Positions 6,451 through 15,299 of a stretch of 15,834 nt of DNA are shown here, in pieces. Location of the stretch: assembly GCA_039026975.1 (NCBI GenBank), contig JBCCLI010000120.1, forward strand, positions 1 to 15,834, given 5' to 3'. Source of the DNA: JBCBKZ01 sp039026975 (GTDB lineage: Bacteria > Bacteroidota > Bacteroidia > J057). How positions within the stretch are numbered: position 1 is the stretch's first letter; each line of letters begins with the position of its first letter. The notes beneath the pieces are model-generated. The model did not search any database, was not told where the DNA came from, and was given only the letters and a program-made list of their open reading frames with translations. A program made the translations under genes and the position numbers.

Positions 6451-9400
6451 ATGCCCATCGCAAAAAACACCAAAATTTCAAGTGATTTTCGCCGGATCAC
6501 AGTAAGCCTTGCCTCTCCAGAAGCCATCCTTAACAGGTCAAATGGTGAGGTGCTTAAACCGGAGACCATTAACTACAGGACTTACAAGCCTGAGAAAGAT
6601 GGTCTCTTCTGCGAGCGGATTTTTGGACCTGTAAAAGATTACGAATGTCATTGCGGTAAGTACAAGCGCATTCGTTATAAAGGAATTATTTGCGACAGAT
6701 GTGGAGTGGAAGTAACTGAGAAGAAGGTTCGTCGTGAACGTATGGGTCATATTCAGCTTGTAGTCCCTGTTGCCCATATATGGTATTTCCGTACCCTGCC
6801 CAGCAAAATCGGATACTTATTAGGCCTTACTTCCAAGAAGCTAGATCAAATTATATACTACGAACGCTACGTAGTCATCCAGCCGGGGATTATGGAAAGT
6901 GAGGGACTCGCCAGAATGGATTTCCTGACAGAAGAGGAATACTTAAATATTCTGGAAACCTTACCCAAGGAAAACCAAATGCTTCCTAATGATGACGCCA
7001 ATAAGTTTGTGGCTAAAATGGGAGCTGAGGCATTAGAAGCCATCCTGTCTACCATTGACCTGGATGAGCTATCATTTACGCTTCGGCAGAAAGCGGCTAC
7101 CGAGACCTCTCAGCAGCGGAAAAATGATGCTCTGAAGAGGTTGAAAGTAGTAGAAGCGTTCCGCTCAGCTAATAGGAGGTTTGAGAATAGACCTGAGTGG
7201 ATGGTAGTCCGGATAGTACCGGTTATTCCTCCAGAGTTACGTCCATTGGTACCCTTGGAAGGAGGAAGATTTGCTACTTCTGACTTGAATGACTTGTACA
7301 GAAGGGTAATCATCCGTAATAATCGTCTGAAGAGACTCATAGAGATCAAAGCACCTGAGGTCATCCTTCGTAATGAGAAAAGGATGCTACAGGAGGCTGT
7401 AGATTCTCTATTCGATAATACCAGGAAAGTAAATGCTGTACGTTCAGACTCTAATAGAGCGCTGAAATCCCTTTCAGATATGCTGAAAGGTAAGCAGGGA
7501 CGTTTCCGCCAGAACCTACTCGGTAAGCGTGTGGATTACTCCGGACGTTCTGTGATTGTCGTAGGCCCTAACCTAAAATTATATGAGTGTGGGCTGCCCA
7601 AAAATATGGCGGCAGAGCTGTTCAAACCCTTTGTCATCAGGAAACTAATAGAAAGGGGAATAGTAAAAACAGTAAAGAGTGCTAAGAAGCTGGTAGATAG
7701 AAGAGATCCCGTGATTTGGGATATTCTTGAGAATGTGTTGAAAGGACATCCGGTTCTCCTAAACCGTGCCCCGACGCTTCACAGGCTGGGGATACAGGCG
7801 TTTATGCCGAGATTGGTAGAAGGAAAAGCCATCAAGTTACACCCCCTTGTGTGTACAGGGTTTAACGCAGACTTTGATGGAGACCAAATGGCTGTTCACG
7901 TACCTCTAAGTAATGAAGCTTGCCTGGAGGCCATGGTGCTCATGCTATCTGCCCATAATATTCTTCACCCTGCCAACGGGAATCCTATCACCCTCCCTAC
8001 CCAGGATATGGTACTAGGGGTATATTACCTCACCAAGTCCAGGCCTAAGCAGCGTGGGGAAGGCTTACTATTTGGAAGTGAAGAAGAGGTAGAAATAGCT
8101 TTTAATGAGGACGTAGTAGCTAAGCACGCTAAAATTAAGCTCAGACTTAGAAAGAGAGATGAGACAGGAGCCATTATCATGAAAGAAAATGGAGATCCTG
8201 AGACAGAGATCATAGAGACTTCTGTAGGGCGTGTCTTATTCAATAAGATTGTTCCTAAGGAGGCGGGATTCGTGAACATCCTCTTATCCAAGAAGTCCAT
8301 GCGTAAGGTAATTTCTCAAATCTATCTACGGGCAGGACTGGTGAAGACTGTAAAATTCCTGGATGACCTGAAAGACTTAGGGTTCAGTGAGGCCTATAAT
8401 GGAGGACTATCATTCTCACTTTCTGAGGTGATTATCCCTAAAGAAAAGGAAATCTTAGTGGATGAAGCTGAGGGTAAGATAGAAGAAGTTCTCATGAACT
8501 ATAACATGGGACTTATTACAGAGAATGAAAGATATAATCAGGTAATAGATATCTGGACACATACTAACTCCAGGTTGACTGATACCTTGATGAACCAGCT
8601 GGAGAACGACAAGGATGGATTCAATAACATCTACATGATGTACCATTCCGGTGCTCGTGGTTCTAAGGAACAAATTCGTCAGCTAGGCGGGATGAGGGGA
8701 TTAATGGCCAAGCCACAGAAAACCCTGAAAGGGTCTGCCGGTGAAATCATTGAGAACCCTATTTTGGCCAACTTTAAGGAAGGACTTTCTGTACTGGAGT
8801 ACTTCATTTCTACACACGGTGCGAGAAAAGGTCTTGCAGATACGGCCCTTAAAACAGCGGATGCCGGGTACCTGACGCGTCGTTTGGTGGATGTGGCTCA
8901 GGACGTTATTATCATGGAAAGAGATTGTGGTACACTTCGTGGAATTACCATCTCTGCTCTAAAAGAAAATGAGGATATCATCCAGCCATTAGGAGAAAGA
9001 ATTCTAGGTAGAACATCCTTGAATGATGTAGTAGACCCTATTACGGATGAATTAATCATGAGTGCGGGGGCTGAAATTACAGAGGAGCTAGCTAAGAGAA
9101 TGGATGAATCTACCATTGAGGAGATGGAAATCCGTTCTGTACTGACTTGTGAAGCCAAGAAAGGGGTATGTGCCATGTGCTATGGACGTAACCTAGCCAC
9201 TAACAGACTGGTGGAAGTAGGAGAATCTGTAGGGGTAATGGCTGCACAGTCTATTGGAGAGCCTGGAACACAGCTTACCTTACGTACGTTCCACGTGGGA
9301 GGTACTGCTCAGCGTATCATTTCATCCAGCCAGTTGATAGCCAAATTTAACGGTAAGATAGAACTTGAAAACGTGAAAGTAGCGCCTAGAGGAGAAGGTG

Positions 9401-10776
9401 ATGATGAAGTAAGCGTAGTGATTAGCCGTACGGGTAAGATCAAAATTCTTGATGATGAGTCCAGAATTTTATTCTCTAATAAAGTTCCTTATGGATCTAT
9501 CATTGAGATTGAAGATGGGCAGATGATAGAGAAAGGAACCATGATCTGCTCATGGGACCCCTATAACTCAGTGATCCTTTCTGACTTTGAAGGAAAGCTT
9601 AAGTTTAAGGATGTTAATGAAGGGCAAACCTTCCTGGAAGACATAGATGAGCAAACGGGCCACAGGGAGAAGATCATCATTGACTCTCGTGATAAGACTG
9701 TGAACCCAACGGTCACCATCGTAGATAAGGAAGATGCTGACTTACGCTCTTACAACCTACCAGTAGGTTCCCACCTGATAGTGGAGGATGGGGATGAAGT
9801 GAAAGCCGGTACTATCCTGGCGAAGATCCCTCGCCAAGGTGGGGGTACTGCTGATATCACAGGCGGTCTTCCTCGTGTTACAGAGCTCTTTGAGGCGCGT
9901 AATCCTTCTAATCCTGCAGTGGTTTCTGAAATTGAGGGAATCATTAGATTGGGAGGAATCAAGCGTGGAAACAGGGAAGTGTTTGTAAAAGCACCTGATG
10001 ACTCTGATGAGCGTAAGTATATGGTCAATCTGAATAAGCATATCCTGGTTCATGACGGGGACTATGTAATGTCAGGAGAAATGCTTTCTGATGGTGCCAT
10101 AGCACCTAAGGACATACTTACCATCAAAGGACCTAGTGCCGTACAATCCTACATAGTGAATGAGATTCAGGAAGTATATCGTATGCAAGGGGTACCTATC
10201 AATGATAAGCACGTAGAAGTGATCGTGCGTCAGATGATGCAGAAGGTAGAGATAGTAGATGCTGGAGATACCATCTTCCTGGAGAAAGAAGTCGTGAATA
10301 AGCATGACTTCGCAGAGGAGAGTGATTGGATCTTTGATAAGATGGTGGTGGAAGAAGCTGGTGGGTCAGCTACTCTCAAGCCTGGACAGATCGTTTCAAA
10401 GCGTAAGCTAAGAGATGAGAACTCTAACTTGAGAAGGAAAGACCTGGAACTGGTTACCGCTCGTAGTGCAAGGTCAGCGGTATGCAAGCCTGTACTGATG
10501 GGAATTACCAGAGCTTCTCTTGGAACTAAGAGCTGGCTATCAGCTGCCTCCTTCCAGGAAACCACTAAGGTACTTAGTGAAGCAGCTATTACTGCCAAGA
10601 CGGATGATCTGATAGGATTGAAGGAGAATGTGATTGTAGGACACTTGATTCCTGCAGGAACAGGACAGCGTTATCTTCAGGATATGATAGTAGGAGATAA
10701 GAAGGAGTATGAAGAGCGCATGGAGAGGGATAGGACTAGATCTGCCAGATCAGCTGCAGAAGCTTACGTAGATTAA
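6451..10776 (+). CDS. rpoC: DNA-directed RNA polymerase subunit beta'
   Basis: The beta' subunit carries the catalytic Mg2+ ions and the clamp, bridge helix and trigger loop of RNA polymerase. The 1441-residue product is complete. The N-terminal zinc ribbon uses C66, C68, C81 and C84 (CHC...CDRC). The switch/rudder region includes LLGKRVDYSGRSVIVVGPN. The catalytic loop NADFDGD lies at 472-478, with D474, D476 and D478 as metal ligands. The second zinc site is C826, C900, C907 and C910 (CGTLRG...CEAKKGVCAMC). The bridge/trigger region reads GVMAAQSIGEPGTQLTLRTF. The C-terminus is short and ends SAAEAYVD. The ATG at 6451 has a strong SD. Transcription probably ends at the hairpin just after the stop. 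Confidence 0.98.
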   Translation: MPIAKNTKISSDFRRITVSLASPEAILNRSNGEVLKPETINYRTYKPEKDGLFCERIFGPVKDYECHCGKYKRIRYKGIICDRCGVEVTEKKVRRERMGHIQLVVPVAHIWYFRTLPSKIGYLLGLTSKKLDQIIYYERYVVIQPGIMESEGLARMDFLTEEEYLNILETLPKENQMLPNDDANKFVAKMGAEALEAILSTIDLDELSFTLRQKAATETSQQRKNDALKRLKVVEAFRSANRRFENRPEWMVVRIVPVIPPELRPLVPLEGGRFATSDLNDLYRRVIIRNNRLKRLIEIKAPEVILRNEKRMLQEAVDSLFDNTRKVNAVRSDSNRALKSLSDMLKGKQGRFRQNLLGKRVDYSGRSVIVVGPNLKLYECGLPKNMAAELFKPFVIRKLIERGIVKTVKSAKKLVDRRDPVIWDILENVLKGHPVLLNRAPTLHRLGIQAFMPRLVEGKAIKLHPLVCTGFNADFDGDQMAVHVPLSNEACLEAMVLMLSAHNILHPANGNPITLPTQDMVLGVYYLTKSRPKQRGEGLLFGSEEEVEIAFNEDVVAKHAKIKLRLRKRDETGAIIMKENGDPETEIIETSVGRVLFNKIVPKEAGFVNILLSKKSMRKVISQIYLRAGLVKTVKFLDDLKDLGFSEAYNGGLSFSLSEVIIPKEKEILVDEAEGKIEEVLMNYNMGLITENERYNQVIDIWTHTNSRLTDTLMNQLENDKDGFNNIYMMYHSGARGSKEQIRQLGGMRGLMAKPQKTLKGSAGEIIENPILANFKEGLSVLEYFISTHGARKGLADTALKTADAGYLTRRLVDVAQDVIIMERDCGTLRGITISALKENEDIIQPLGERILGRTSLNDVVDPITDELIMSAGAEITEELAKRMDESTIEEMEIRSVLTCEAKKGVCAMCYGRNLATNRLVEVGESVGVMAAQSIGEPGTQLTLRTFHVGGTAQRIISSSQLIAKFNGKIELENVKVAPRGEGDDEVSVVISRTGKIKILDDESRILFSNKVPYGSIIEIEDGQMIEKGTMICSWDPYNSVILSDFEGKLKFKDVNEGQTFLEDIDEQTGHREKIIIDSRDKTVNPTVTIVDKEDADLRSYNLPVGSHLIVEDGDEVKAGTILAKIPRQGGGTADITGGLPRVTELFEARNPSNPAVVSEIEGIIRLGGIKRGNREVFVKAPDDSDERKYMVNLNKHILVHDGDYVMSGEMLSDGAIAPKDILTIKGPSAVQSYIVNEIQEVYRMQGVPINDKHVEVIVRQMMQKVEIVDAGDTIFLEKEVVNKHDFAEESDWIFDKMVVEEAGGSATLKPGQIVSKRKLRDENSNLRRKDLELVTARSARSAVCKPVLMGITRASLGTKSWLSAASFQETTKVLSEAAITAKTDDLIGLKENVIVGHLIPAGTGQRYLQDMIVGDKKEYEERMERDRTRSARSAAEAYVD

Positions 10777-10796
10777 CACTAAATCTATAACAATTT

Positions 10797-10828
10797 AGAA
10801 GGGGCTATAAGCCCCTTCTTGTGTTTTA
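10797..10828 (+). terminator. Rho-independent terminator after rpoC
   Basis: AGAAGGGGCT at 10797-10806 pairs perfectly with AGCCCCTTCT at 10810-10819 around an ATA loop, followed by the broken T-run TGTGTTTTA. It starts 20 bases after the rpoC stop. It ends the ribosomal protein-RNA polymerase unit and argues that the next gene has its own promoter or depends on read-through. Confidence 0.9.
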
Positions 10829-10854
10829 CAGACCTGGGCCTTACTTTCAATCCT

Positions 10855-11355
10855 ATGTCTCACAAGATCAGAATTCTTGACCAAAAAGAAATTTATGCCC
10901 GCCTCAAGAGGATGGCGTTTGAGGTGTATGAGCGTAACTATTTGGAAGAAGGTCTTCTCGTGCTGGGAATAGGAATCAGAGGAGGATTTATAGCCAAGGA
11001 GCTTTGCCGCTACCTAGCTGAAATTTCAACCCTAAAAATAGAGAGAGTAAAGGCACAGCTGGATAAGTCAGAGGAAGGAATAGGAATAGAGATAGACCTG
11101 GAAATAGAATCCATAGAGAATAGACCTGTCATAGTAGTAGATGACGTTCTATATACAGGTACCACTATGCTACACGTAGTGTCTATTCTGCTTCAAGCTG
11201 GTCCTAGTAGTATACAAACGGCTGTTCTTATAGACAGAGGGCATAGAAGTATGCCTGTATCTCCTGATTTTGTGGGACTGGAATTAGCCACTACTATTCA
11301 GCAGCATGTTTCTGTTGACATTGCGGAAGATACAGTTGAGGCATTCCTTTTGTAA
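10855..11355 (+). CDS. PyrR-like phosphoribosyltransferase
   Basis: This is a 166-residue type I phosphoribosyltransferase fold. The PRPP-binding motif VIVVDDVLYTGTT lies at 92-104 and the pyrophosphate loop is near GIGIRGG (38-44). The C-terminal half (QTAVLIDRGHRSMPVSPDFV) closely resembles PyrR, the pyrimidine attenuation protein with uracil phosphoribosyltransferase activity. The middle is shorter than PyrR and lacks its TLYRDD-containing flexible loop. By alignment from memory to B. subtilis PyrR, T18 is K, H22 is F, and the YTGRT arginine is T, so RNA binding and UPRTase activity are both doubtful. The ATG at 10855 is preferred; an in-frame TTG at 10819 lies in the terminator stem. It could be a PyrR paralogue or another PRTase. 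glyA follows after 63 bases. Confidence 0.8.
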   Translation: MSHKIRILDQKEIYARLKRMAFEVYERNYLEEGLLVLGIGIRGGFIAKELCRYLAEISTLKIERVKAQLDKSEEGIGIEIDLEIESIENRPVIVVDDVLYTGTTMLHVVSILLQAGPSSIQTAVLIDRGHRSMPVSPDFVGLELATTIQQHVSVDIAEDTVEAFLL

Positions 11356-11363
11356 GACTAGTT

Positions 11364-11369
11364 AGGAGG
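11364..11369 (+). other. Orphan AGGAGG 49 bases before glyA
   Basis: A perfect SD-like AGGAGG lies just after the phosphoribosyltransferase stop but far from the glyA ATG. The only nearby start at normal spacing is a GTG at 11380, which gives three codons (GTG AAA AAG) and a stop. Either it is chance or it marks a minimal leader; I see no real gene there. Confidence 0.3.
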
Positions 11370-11418
11370 AGAGACTGAAGTGAAAAAGTAATAAGATATT
11401 TATCCTAAAAGAATAACA

Positions 11419-12738
11419 ATGGCCGAGATGAACACGCAAAATATGGTCCTCGCTGATCAGCAGCGGGATGAATTATTTTCCATCATAGAGAAAGAAAATA
11501 AACGTCAAAGAGAGGGAATAGAATTGATAGCCTCTGAGAATTTTGTGAGCCCGGAGGTAATGGAAGCTGCCGGTAGCTCATTGACAAATAAATACGCAGA
11601 AGGCCTCCCCGGCCGGCGGTATTATGGCGGTTGTCAGTTTGTAGATGAGGCAGAAGTGCTAGCCATTGAAAGAGCAAAGGAACTGTTTGGTGCTGAATGG
11701 GCCAATGTCCAGCCACACTCAGGTGCTCAGGCTAATGCAGCAGTTATGTTAGCCTGTTTGAAGGCGGGAGATACCATCATGGGATTTGACCTCTCCCATG
11801 GGGGGCACCTTACGCATGGATCTCCAGTGAACTTTTCAGGAAAACTCTATAAGCCTACTTTTTACGGGGTAGAGAAAGAAAGTGGCCTGATAGACTATCA
11901 ACAAGCTGAAGATACCGCTAGAAGAGAGAAACCTAACCTCATCATTACAGGAGCTAGTGCCTATTCCAGGGACTGGGATTATGCTTTCTTTAGAAGGTTG
12001 GCAGATGAAGTAGGGGCTATTTTGATGGCTGATATTTCTCACCCTTCAGGACTCATTGCTAAGGGACTCCTAAATAATCCCCTTGAATACTGTGATTTTG
12101 TGACCACCACTACCCATAAAACCCTTAGAGGGGCACGTGGGGGGTTAATCCTGGTAGGCAAGAATGGCCCTAATCCTATGGGAATCACCACCAGGAAGGG
12201 CGTAGTACGGAAATTAGGGTCTGTATTGGACTCTTCCGTGTTCCCAGGTACGCAAGGTGGGCCCCTGATGCACATTATTGCTGCCAAGGCGGTTTCATTT
12301 GGAGAAGCCCTGAGACCCGCATTTAGCACCTACGTGCAGCAAGTACGGAAGAATGCCATAGCGCTTTCCCATGCCATGGTAGAGCTGGGATACAAGGTGA
12401 TTTCAGGAGGGACGGATAATCACCTCATGTTAATTGACCTCAGGCCCAAGAGTGATGTGCTGACAGGTAAAATAGCAGAAGAAAGCTTAGTAAAAGCTGA
12501 TATCACCATTAATAAGAATATGGTTCCCTTTGATGAGCGTTCCCCTATGGTTACCAGCGGAATTAGACTTGGGACACCTGCCCTCACCACCCGCGGATTA
12601 AGGGAAGAGGATATGGTAAGAATAGCAGGCCTAATAGATAAGGTTCTGATGAACGTAGATAGTGAAGAGACCATACTAGAAACAAAAGCTGAGGTAAATG
12701 CTTTTATGGAAACCTTTCCTATGTTCAGTTGGGAGTAG
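11419..12738 (+). CDS. glyA: Serine hydroxymethyltransferase
   Basis: This PLP enzyme interconverts serine + tetrahydrofolate and glycine + 5,10-methylene-tetrahydrofolate in the cytoplasm. It is the main source of one-carbon units for purine, thymidylate and methionine synthesis. The 439 residues include IELIASENFVSPEV near the N-terminus, the SHGGHLTHG motif (126-134), D205 and H208 (E. coli D200, H203) and the PLP-binding lysine K234 in TTTTHKTLRGARGG (E. coli K229). The QGGPL motif is also present. An insertion after the lysine (GKNGPNPMGITTRKGVVRKL) resembles that of Bacteroidota SHMTs and explains part of the extra length over the E. coli enzyme. The ATG at 11419 is followed by a short extension before the family core. 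No SD is visible. No clear terminator follows. Confidence 0.97.
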   Translation: MAEMNTQNMVLADQQRDELFSIIEKENKRQREGIELIASENFVSPEVMEAAGSSLTNKYAEGLPGRRYYGGCQFVDEAEVLAIERAKELFGAEWANVQPHSGAQANAAVMLACLKAGDTIMGFDLSHGGHLTHGSPVNFSGKLYKPTFYGVEKESGLIDYQQAEDTARREKPNLIITGASAYSRDWDYAFFRRLADEVGAILMADISHPSGLIAKGLLNNPLEYCDFVTTTTHKTLRGARGGLILVGKNGPNPMGITTRKGVVRKLGSVLDSSVFPGTQGGPLMHIIAAKAVSFGEALRPAFSTYVQQVRKNAIALSHAMVELGYKVISGGTDNHLMLIDLRPKSDVLTGKIAEESLVKADITINKNMVPFDERSPMVTSGIRLGTPALTTRGLREEDMVRIAGLIDKVLMNVDSEETILETKAEVNAFMETFPMFSWE

Positions 12739-12840
12739 GAAATATGAAATCTATCCCTATTTTCTAACAGGAATTTGGAATACTAAACAGCTAGTTTCGC
12801 ACCATTGATAGAAAGGATAAGATAAACTGGAAAGAATAGC

Positions 12841-14337
12841 ATGAAGGCTTACTGCTTGTATACCCCTCTCATATTCATTTCCTTGCTTCTTGGTACTGTT
12901 CATAGCTTTTCTCAAAGAATAGTAAATGAACAGGTATTTCCCGTGAAAGGCTATCATGTGGAAGAAATCGGCTACCCCTCTAAAATTATTCAAGCGGACA
13001 GGGGAAGGTTTTTATTTGTAGAATACTGGGCACAAGGAGAAGGGGCAGGAGAACAAAAACGGGAGATGGAGAATTACTACCTGCAGTGTTATGGGACTAG
13101 AAGTTTTGTGGAACACTGGTTTAAGCCCGTAACAGAGCCGGGCCATGAAACCATGCAGGTAACAGATCTCATCAGCCTCTCCAACGGAAGCTTCGTAGTA
13201 GGGGACCAGTTTGTGTCCAGGTTAGATATGGTGTGTACCGTAGGTAGGTTCTTTTTCTTTGATGGAACCTCCAAAACAGAAGAACCTATTATCATTTCTA
13301 ATCTGGGGAAGAAGGATAAAAAGAAAAAATATAAGGAATACATACGGACCTCACCTGATAAGAAAAGGATGCTATGGGTAGGGATGGGCAATAACTTTGA
13401 TGTGTTTAGCACCATATGGGCAGGAAACAGTGATTCCATCAGTAGTAATACCTTCCAGCTGCCTATTCAAGATAAGCGCTACACCATTTCTGACATAAAA
13501 ATAGATGATAGTAGCAGTGTCTACTTTCTGGCTGTGCCTAACCGTACAGCCATGGCTACCAGGGAGGCTCGTATAGTGCCTCTGCTGATCAAGTATGATT
13601 ATGTTAGTAACTCCTGCGAAACTAAAACCCTGGAGATGCCGGGAGCTGAGATTCTGAATGCTAACATGCAGCTCACCCCCATAAACCAGCTAATCATTAC
13701 TGGAATTACCACCCGGCCTGATGCAGAGCAGTGGCTCCAAAACGGAAAAATGCTGAAACCTGCTCATGTGCAGCGTTGGTCCCATGTGTTTATGAAACGG
13801 ATCAGAACTACTGATTTCCAGGAGAATGTGTCTACAGAGGAACCCATTCCTACTAAGATCATCAAATACTTCTCTGATAAGGAAAGTAACTTTAGCTCTT
13901 TTGACCTAATTCTCAATAGGGATGACGGGGTGTTCCTGTTTGAAGAGCATTATTTTAATAAAGGAAAAAACTACCTCTATGAAATAGGAGCCGTAGGGAT
14001 AAATGTAAAAGAAGGGAAGGTGCAGTGGGGAGAAGTGATTAAAAAGCGGCAAAGAGATAAATATGGAGATAACTTTCTCTCCTATGTATCCGGAATTTCA
14101 AGAAATCGACTTAGGTTAATTTATCTTTCAGAAAAAGGGGCCAGAGGAAAAGTCCTGTGTACCTCCCTGGACCTGAAAACAGGGGTCCGAAGAGATAAAA
14201 TGTTGGCTTCTAATGAGGAGGCGAAATACTTATTTTTCACCAAGCGTTCTGAGATGGTAAGTGCGGTAGATATGGTTTTCCTGGGTATGGGAAATCCAGG
14301 CCAAAACGATTTTAAGCTATTTACCGTCACTTTTTAG
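12841..14337 (+). CDS. Secreted protein of unknown function
   Basis: I do not recognise this 498-residue protein. It starts with a clear Sec signal peptide: Lys2, a hydrophobic core at about residues 6-20 (LYTPLIFISLLLGTV), then HSFSQ, with cleavage likely near residue 24. There is no lipobox cysteine, so it should be periplasmic, secreted or held in the outer membrane by other means. The mature part alternates short beta-strand-like segments with polar turns (for example SPDKKRMLWVGMG, SSVYFLAVP, NQLIITGIT, DDGVFLFEEHYF, NRLRLIYLSEKG). This looks like a repeat beta-propeller, but I cannot define blades. It lacks a recognisable C-terminal sorting domain and transmembrane helices. It begins 102 bases after glyA with a weak GGAAAG seven bases before the ATG. 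Its expression context is unclear. Confidence 0.75.
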   Translation: MKAYCLYTPLIFISLLLGTVHSFSQRIVNEQVFPVKGYHVEEIGYPSKIIQADRGRFLFVEYWAQGEGAGEQKREMENYYLQCYGTRSFVEHWFKPVTEPGHETMQVTDLISLSNGSFVVGDQFVSRLDMVCTVGRFFFFDGTSKTEEPIIISNLGKKDKKKKYKEYIRTSPDKKRMLWVGMGNNFDVFSTIWAGNSDSISSNTFQLPIQDKRYTISDIKIDDSSSVYFLAVPNRTAMATREARIVPLLIKYDYVSNSCETKTLEMPGAEILNANMQLTPINQLIITGITTRPDAEQWLQNGKMLKPAHVQRWSHVFMKRIRTTDFQENVSTEEPIPTKIIKYFSDKESNFSSFDLILNRDDGVFLFEEHYFNKGKNYLYEIGAVGINVKEGKVQWGEVIKKRQRDKYGDNFLSYVSGISRNRLRLIYLSEKGARGKVLCTSLDLKTGVRRDKMLASNEEAKYLFFTKRSEMVSAVDMVFLGMGNPGQNDFKLFTVTF

Positions 14338-14346
14338 GAAAAGCCG

Positions 14347-14354
14347 TACCTTTA
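14347..14354 (+). promoter_or_regulatory. Possible Bacteroidota-type -7 element before tatC
   Basis: TACCTTTA matches seven of eight positions of the Bacteroidota -7 consensus TAnnTTTG. The best upstream -33 candidate (TTTA at 14320-14323) is slightly too far away. It lies in the 83-base gap before tatC, where a promoter would be sensible. The evidence is weak. Confidence 0.2.
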
Positions 14355-14420
14355 CATGTAACTGTTTTGCTCCTAATGCTGGGGAGCGTCTTGTGAATTG
14401 TGCCTGTTGGGATTAAGCCT

Positions 14421-15299
14421 ATGTTAACATTAAATACCAAGCGTAAACGTAAAAAGAAAGAGGAAAAACAGAAGAAGCCCGAGGCAGAAATGTCTTTCCT
14501 GGAACACCTTGAAGAGTTACGCTGGCATCTCATCCGAAGCTTTGCTGCTATTGTAGTCCTGGGAATAGGAATATTCCTGAATATCAAGATTGTCATAGAC
14601 CAGGTATTCTTAAAACCTTTTGAACCAGATTTTCCCCTGCATAAATTTTTGTGCGGCCTGCGGGAATCCCTCTGCTTTGAGGAAATGCCGGTAGATTTTA
14701 TCGTTATAGCTCCTTATGAGCAGTTTCTGAAGTCTATTAGTGTATCCCTTATATGTGGGTTTATTATGTCCTTTCCCTACTTCATTTGGGAGATGTGGCG
14801 CTTCATTAAGCCTGGACTTCATGCTCATGAGCAGAAAAGCCTAAGAGGGACCGTCTTTATCACCAGCCTACTATTTTTTATAGGGGTAGGTTTTGCCTAC
14901 TATATAGTAGCCCCCTTCTCAGCACAGTTTTTATCTAATTATAATATATCTGACCAAATTCAGAATCAGTGGAGAATGGGATCTGTAATCTCCATGGTCT
15001 CCCAGATAGTATTGGCCGGAGGGGTATTATTTGAACTGCCCATCATTGTATACTACCTGTCCAAAATGGGCATACTCACCCCCAAACTCATGCGGACTTA
15101 CAGAAGGCATTCTATTGTGGTACTCATGCTGCTGGCCGCAGTGATCACCCCGCCAGATGCGCTCACCATGATCCTGATCTTTATTCCTCTGTTTGTGCTG
15201 TATGAAATTAGCATCAGGATCAGTGCCGTCACTAATAAGAAAAGGGAGAAAGCCCTTTCTGAAGAATTGGGAATGACTACCACAGATTCCTCTTCTTAG
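14421..15299 (+). CDS. tatC: Sec-independent (twin-arginine) protein translocase subunit TatC
   Basis: TatC is the inner-membrane receptor that recognises twin-arginine signal peptides and organises TatA for export of folded proteins. From the ATG at 14421 the product has 292 residues. A very basic cytoplasmic N-terminus (KRKRKKKEEKQKK) precedes the family start FLEHLEELRWHL, whose E32 matches the signal-peptide-binding E. coli E15. Six membrane spans are apparent (about 38-56, 105-124, 143-164, 188-213, 231-247, 248-268). The signature EMWRFIKPGLHAHE lies at 124-137, E137 matching E. coli E103, and is followed by FFIGVGFAYY. The first periplasmic loop is long and carries C78 and C85. Alternative starts are GTG 14400 and ATG 14490; the latter is closest to the shortest family members. 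No tatA/tatB lies in the window. The next gene overlaps the stop. Confidence 0.95.
   Translation: MLTLNTKRKRKKKEEKQKKPEAEMSFLEHLEELRWHLIRSFAAIVVLGIGIFLNIKIVIDQVFLKPFEPDFPLHKFLCGLRESLCFEEMPVDFIVIAPYEQFLKSISVSLICGFIMSFPYFIWEMWRFIKPGLHAHEQKSLRGTVFITSLLFFIGVGFAYYIVAPFSAQFLSNYNISDQIQNQWRMGSVISMVSQIVLAGGVLFELPIIVYYLSKMGILTPKLMRTYRRHSIVVLMLLAAVITPPDALTMILIFIPLFVLYEISIRISAVTNKKREKALSEELGMTTTDSSS

Noticed and set aside
10819..10854. TTG-started extension of the phosphoribosyltransferase by 12 residues
   Set aside because: The TTG lies in the last bases of the rpoC terminator stem, the added residues do not resemble the family, and the ATG at 10855 aligns with the PyrR N-terminus.
12752..12819. Imperfect inverted arms after glyA (TATCC/GGATA and TTTCTA/TAGAAA)
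   Set aside because: The 4-base bulge, roughly 42-base loop, AT-rich arms and missing T-run make a terminator unlikely; it is probably chance in AT-rich sequence.
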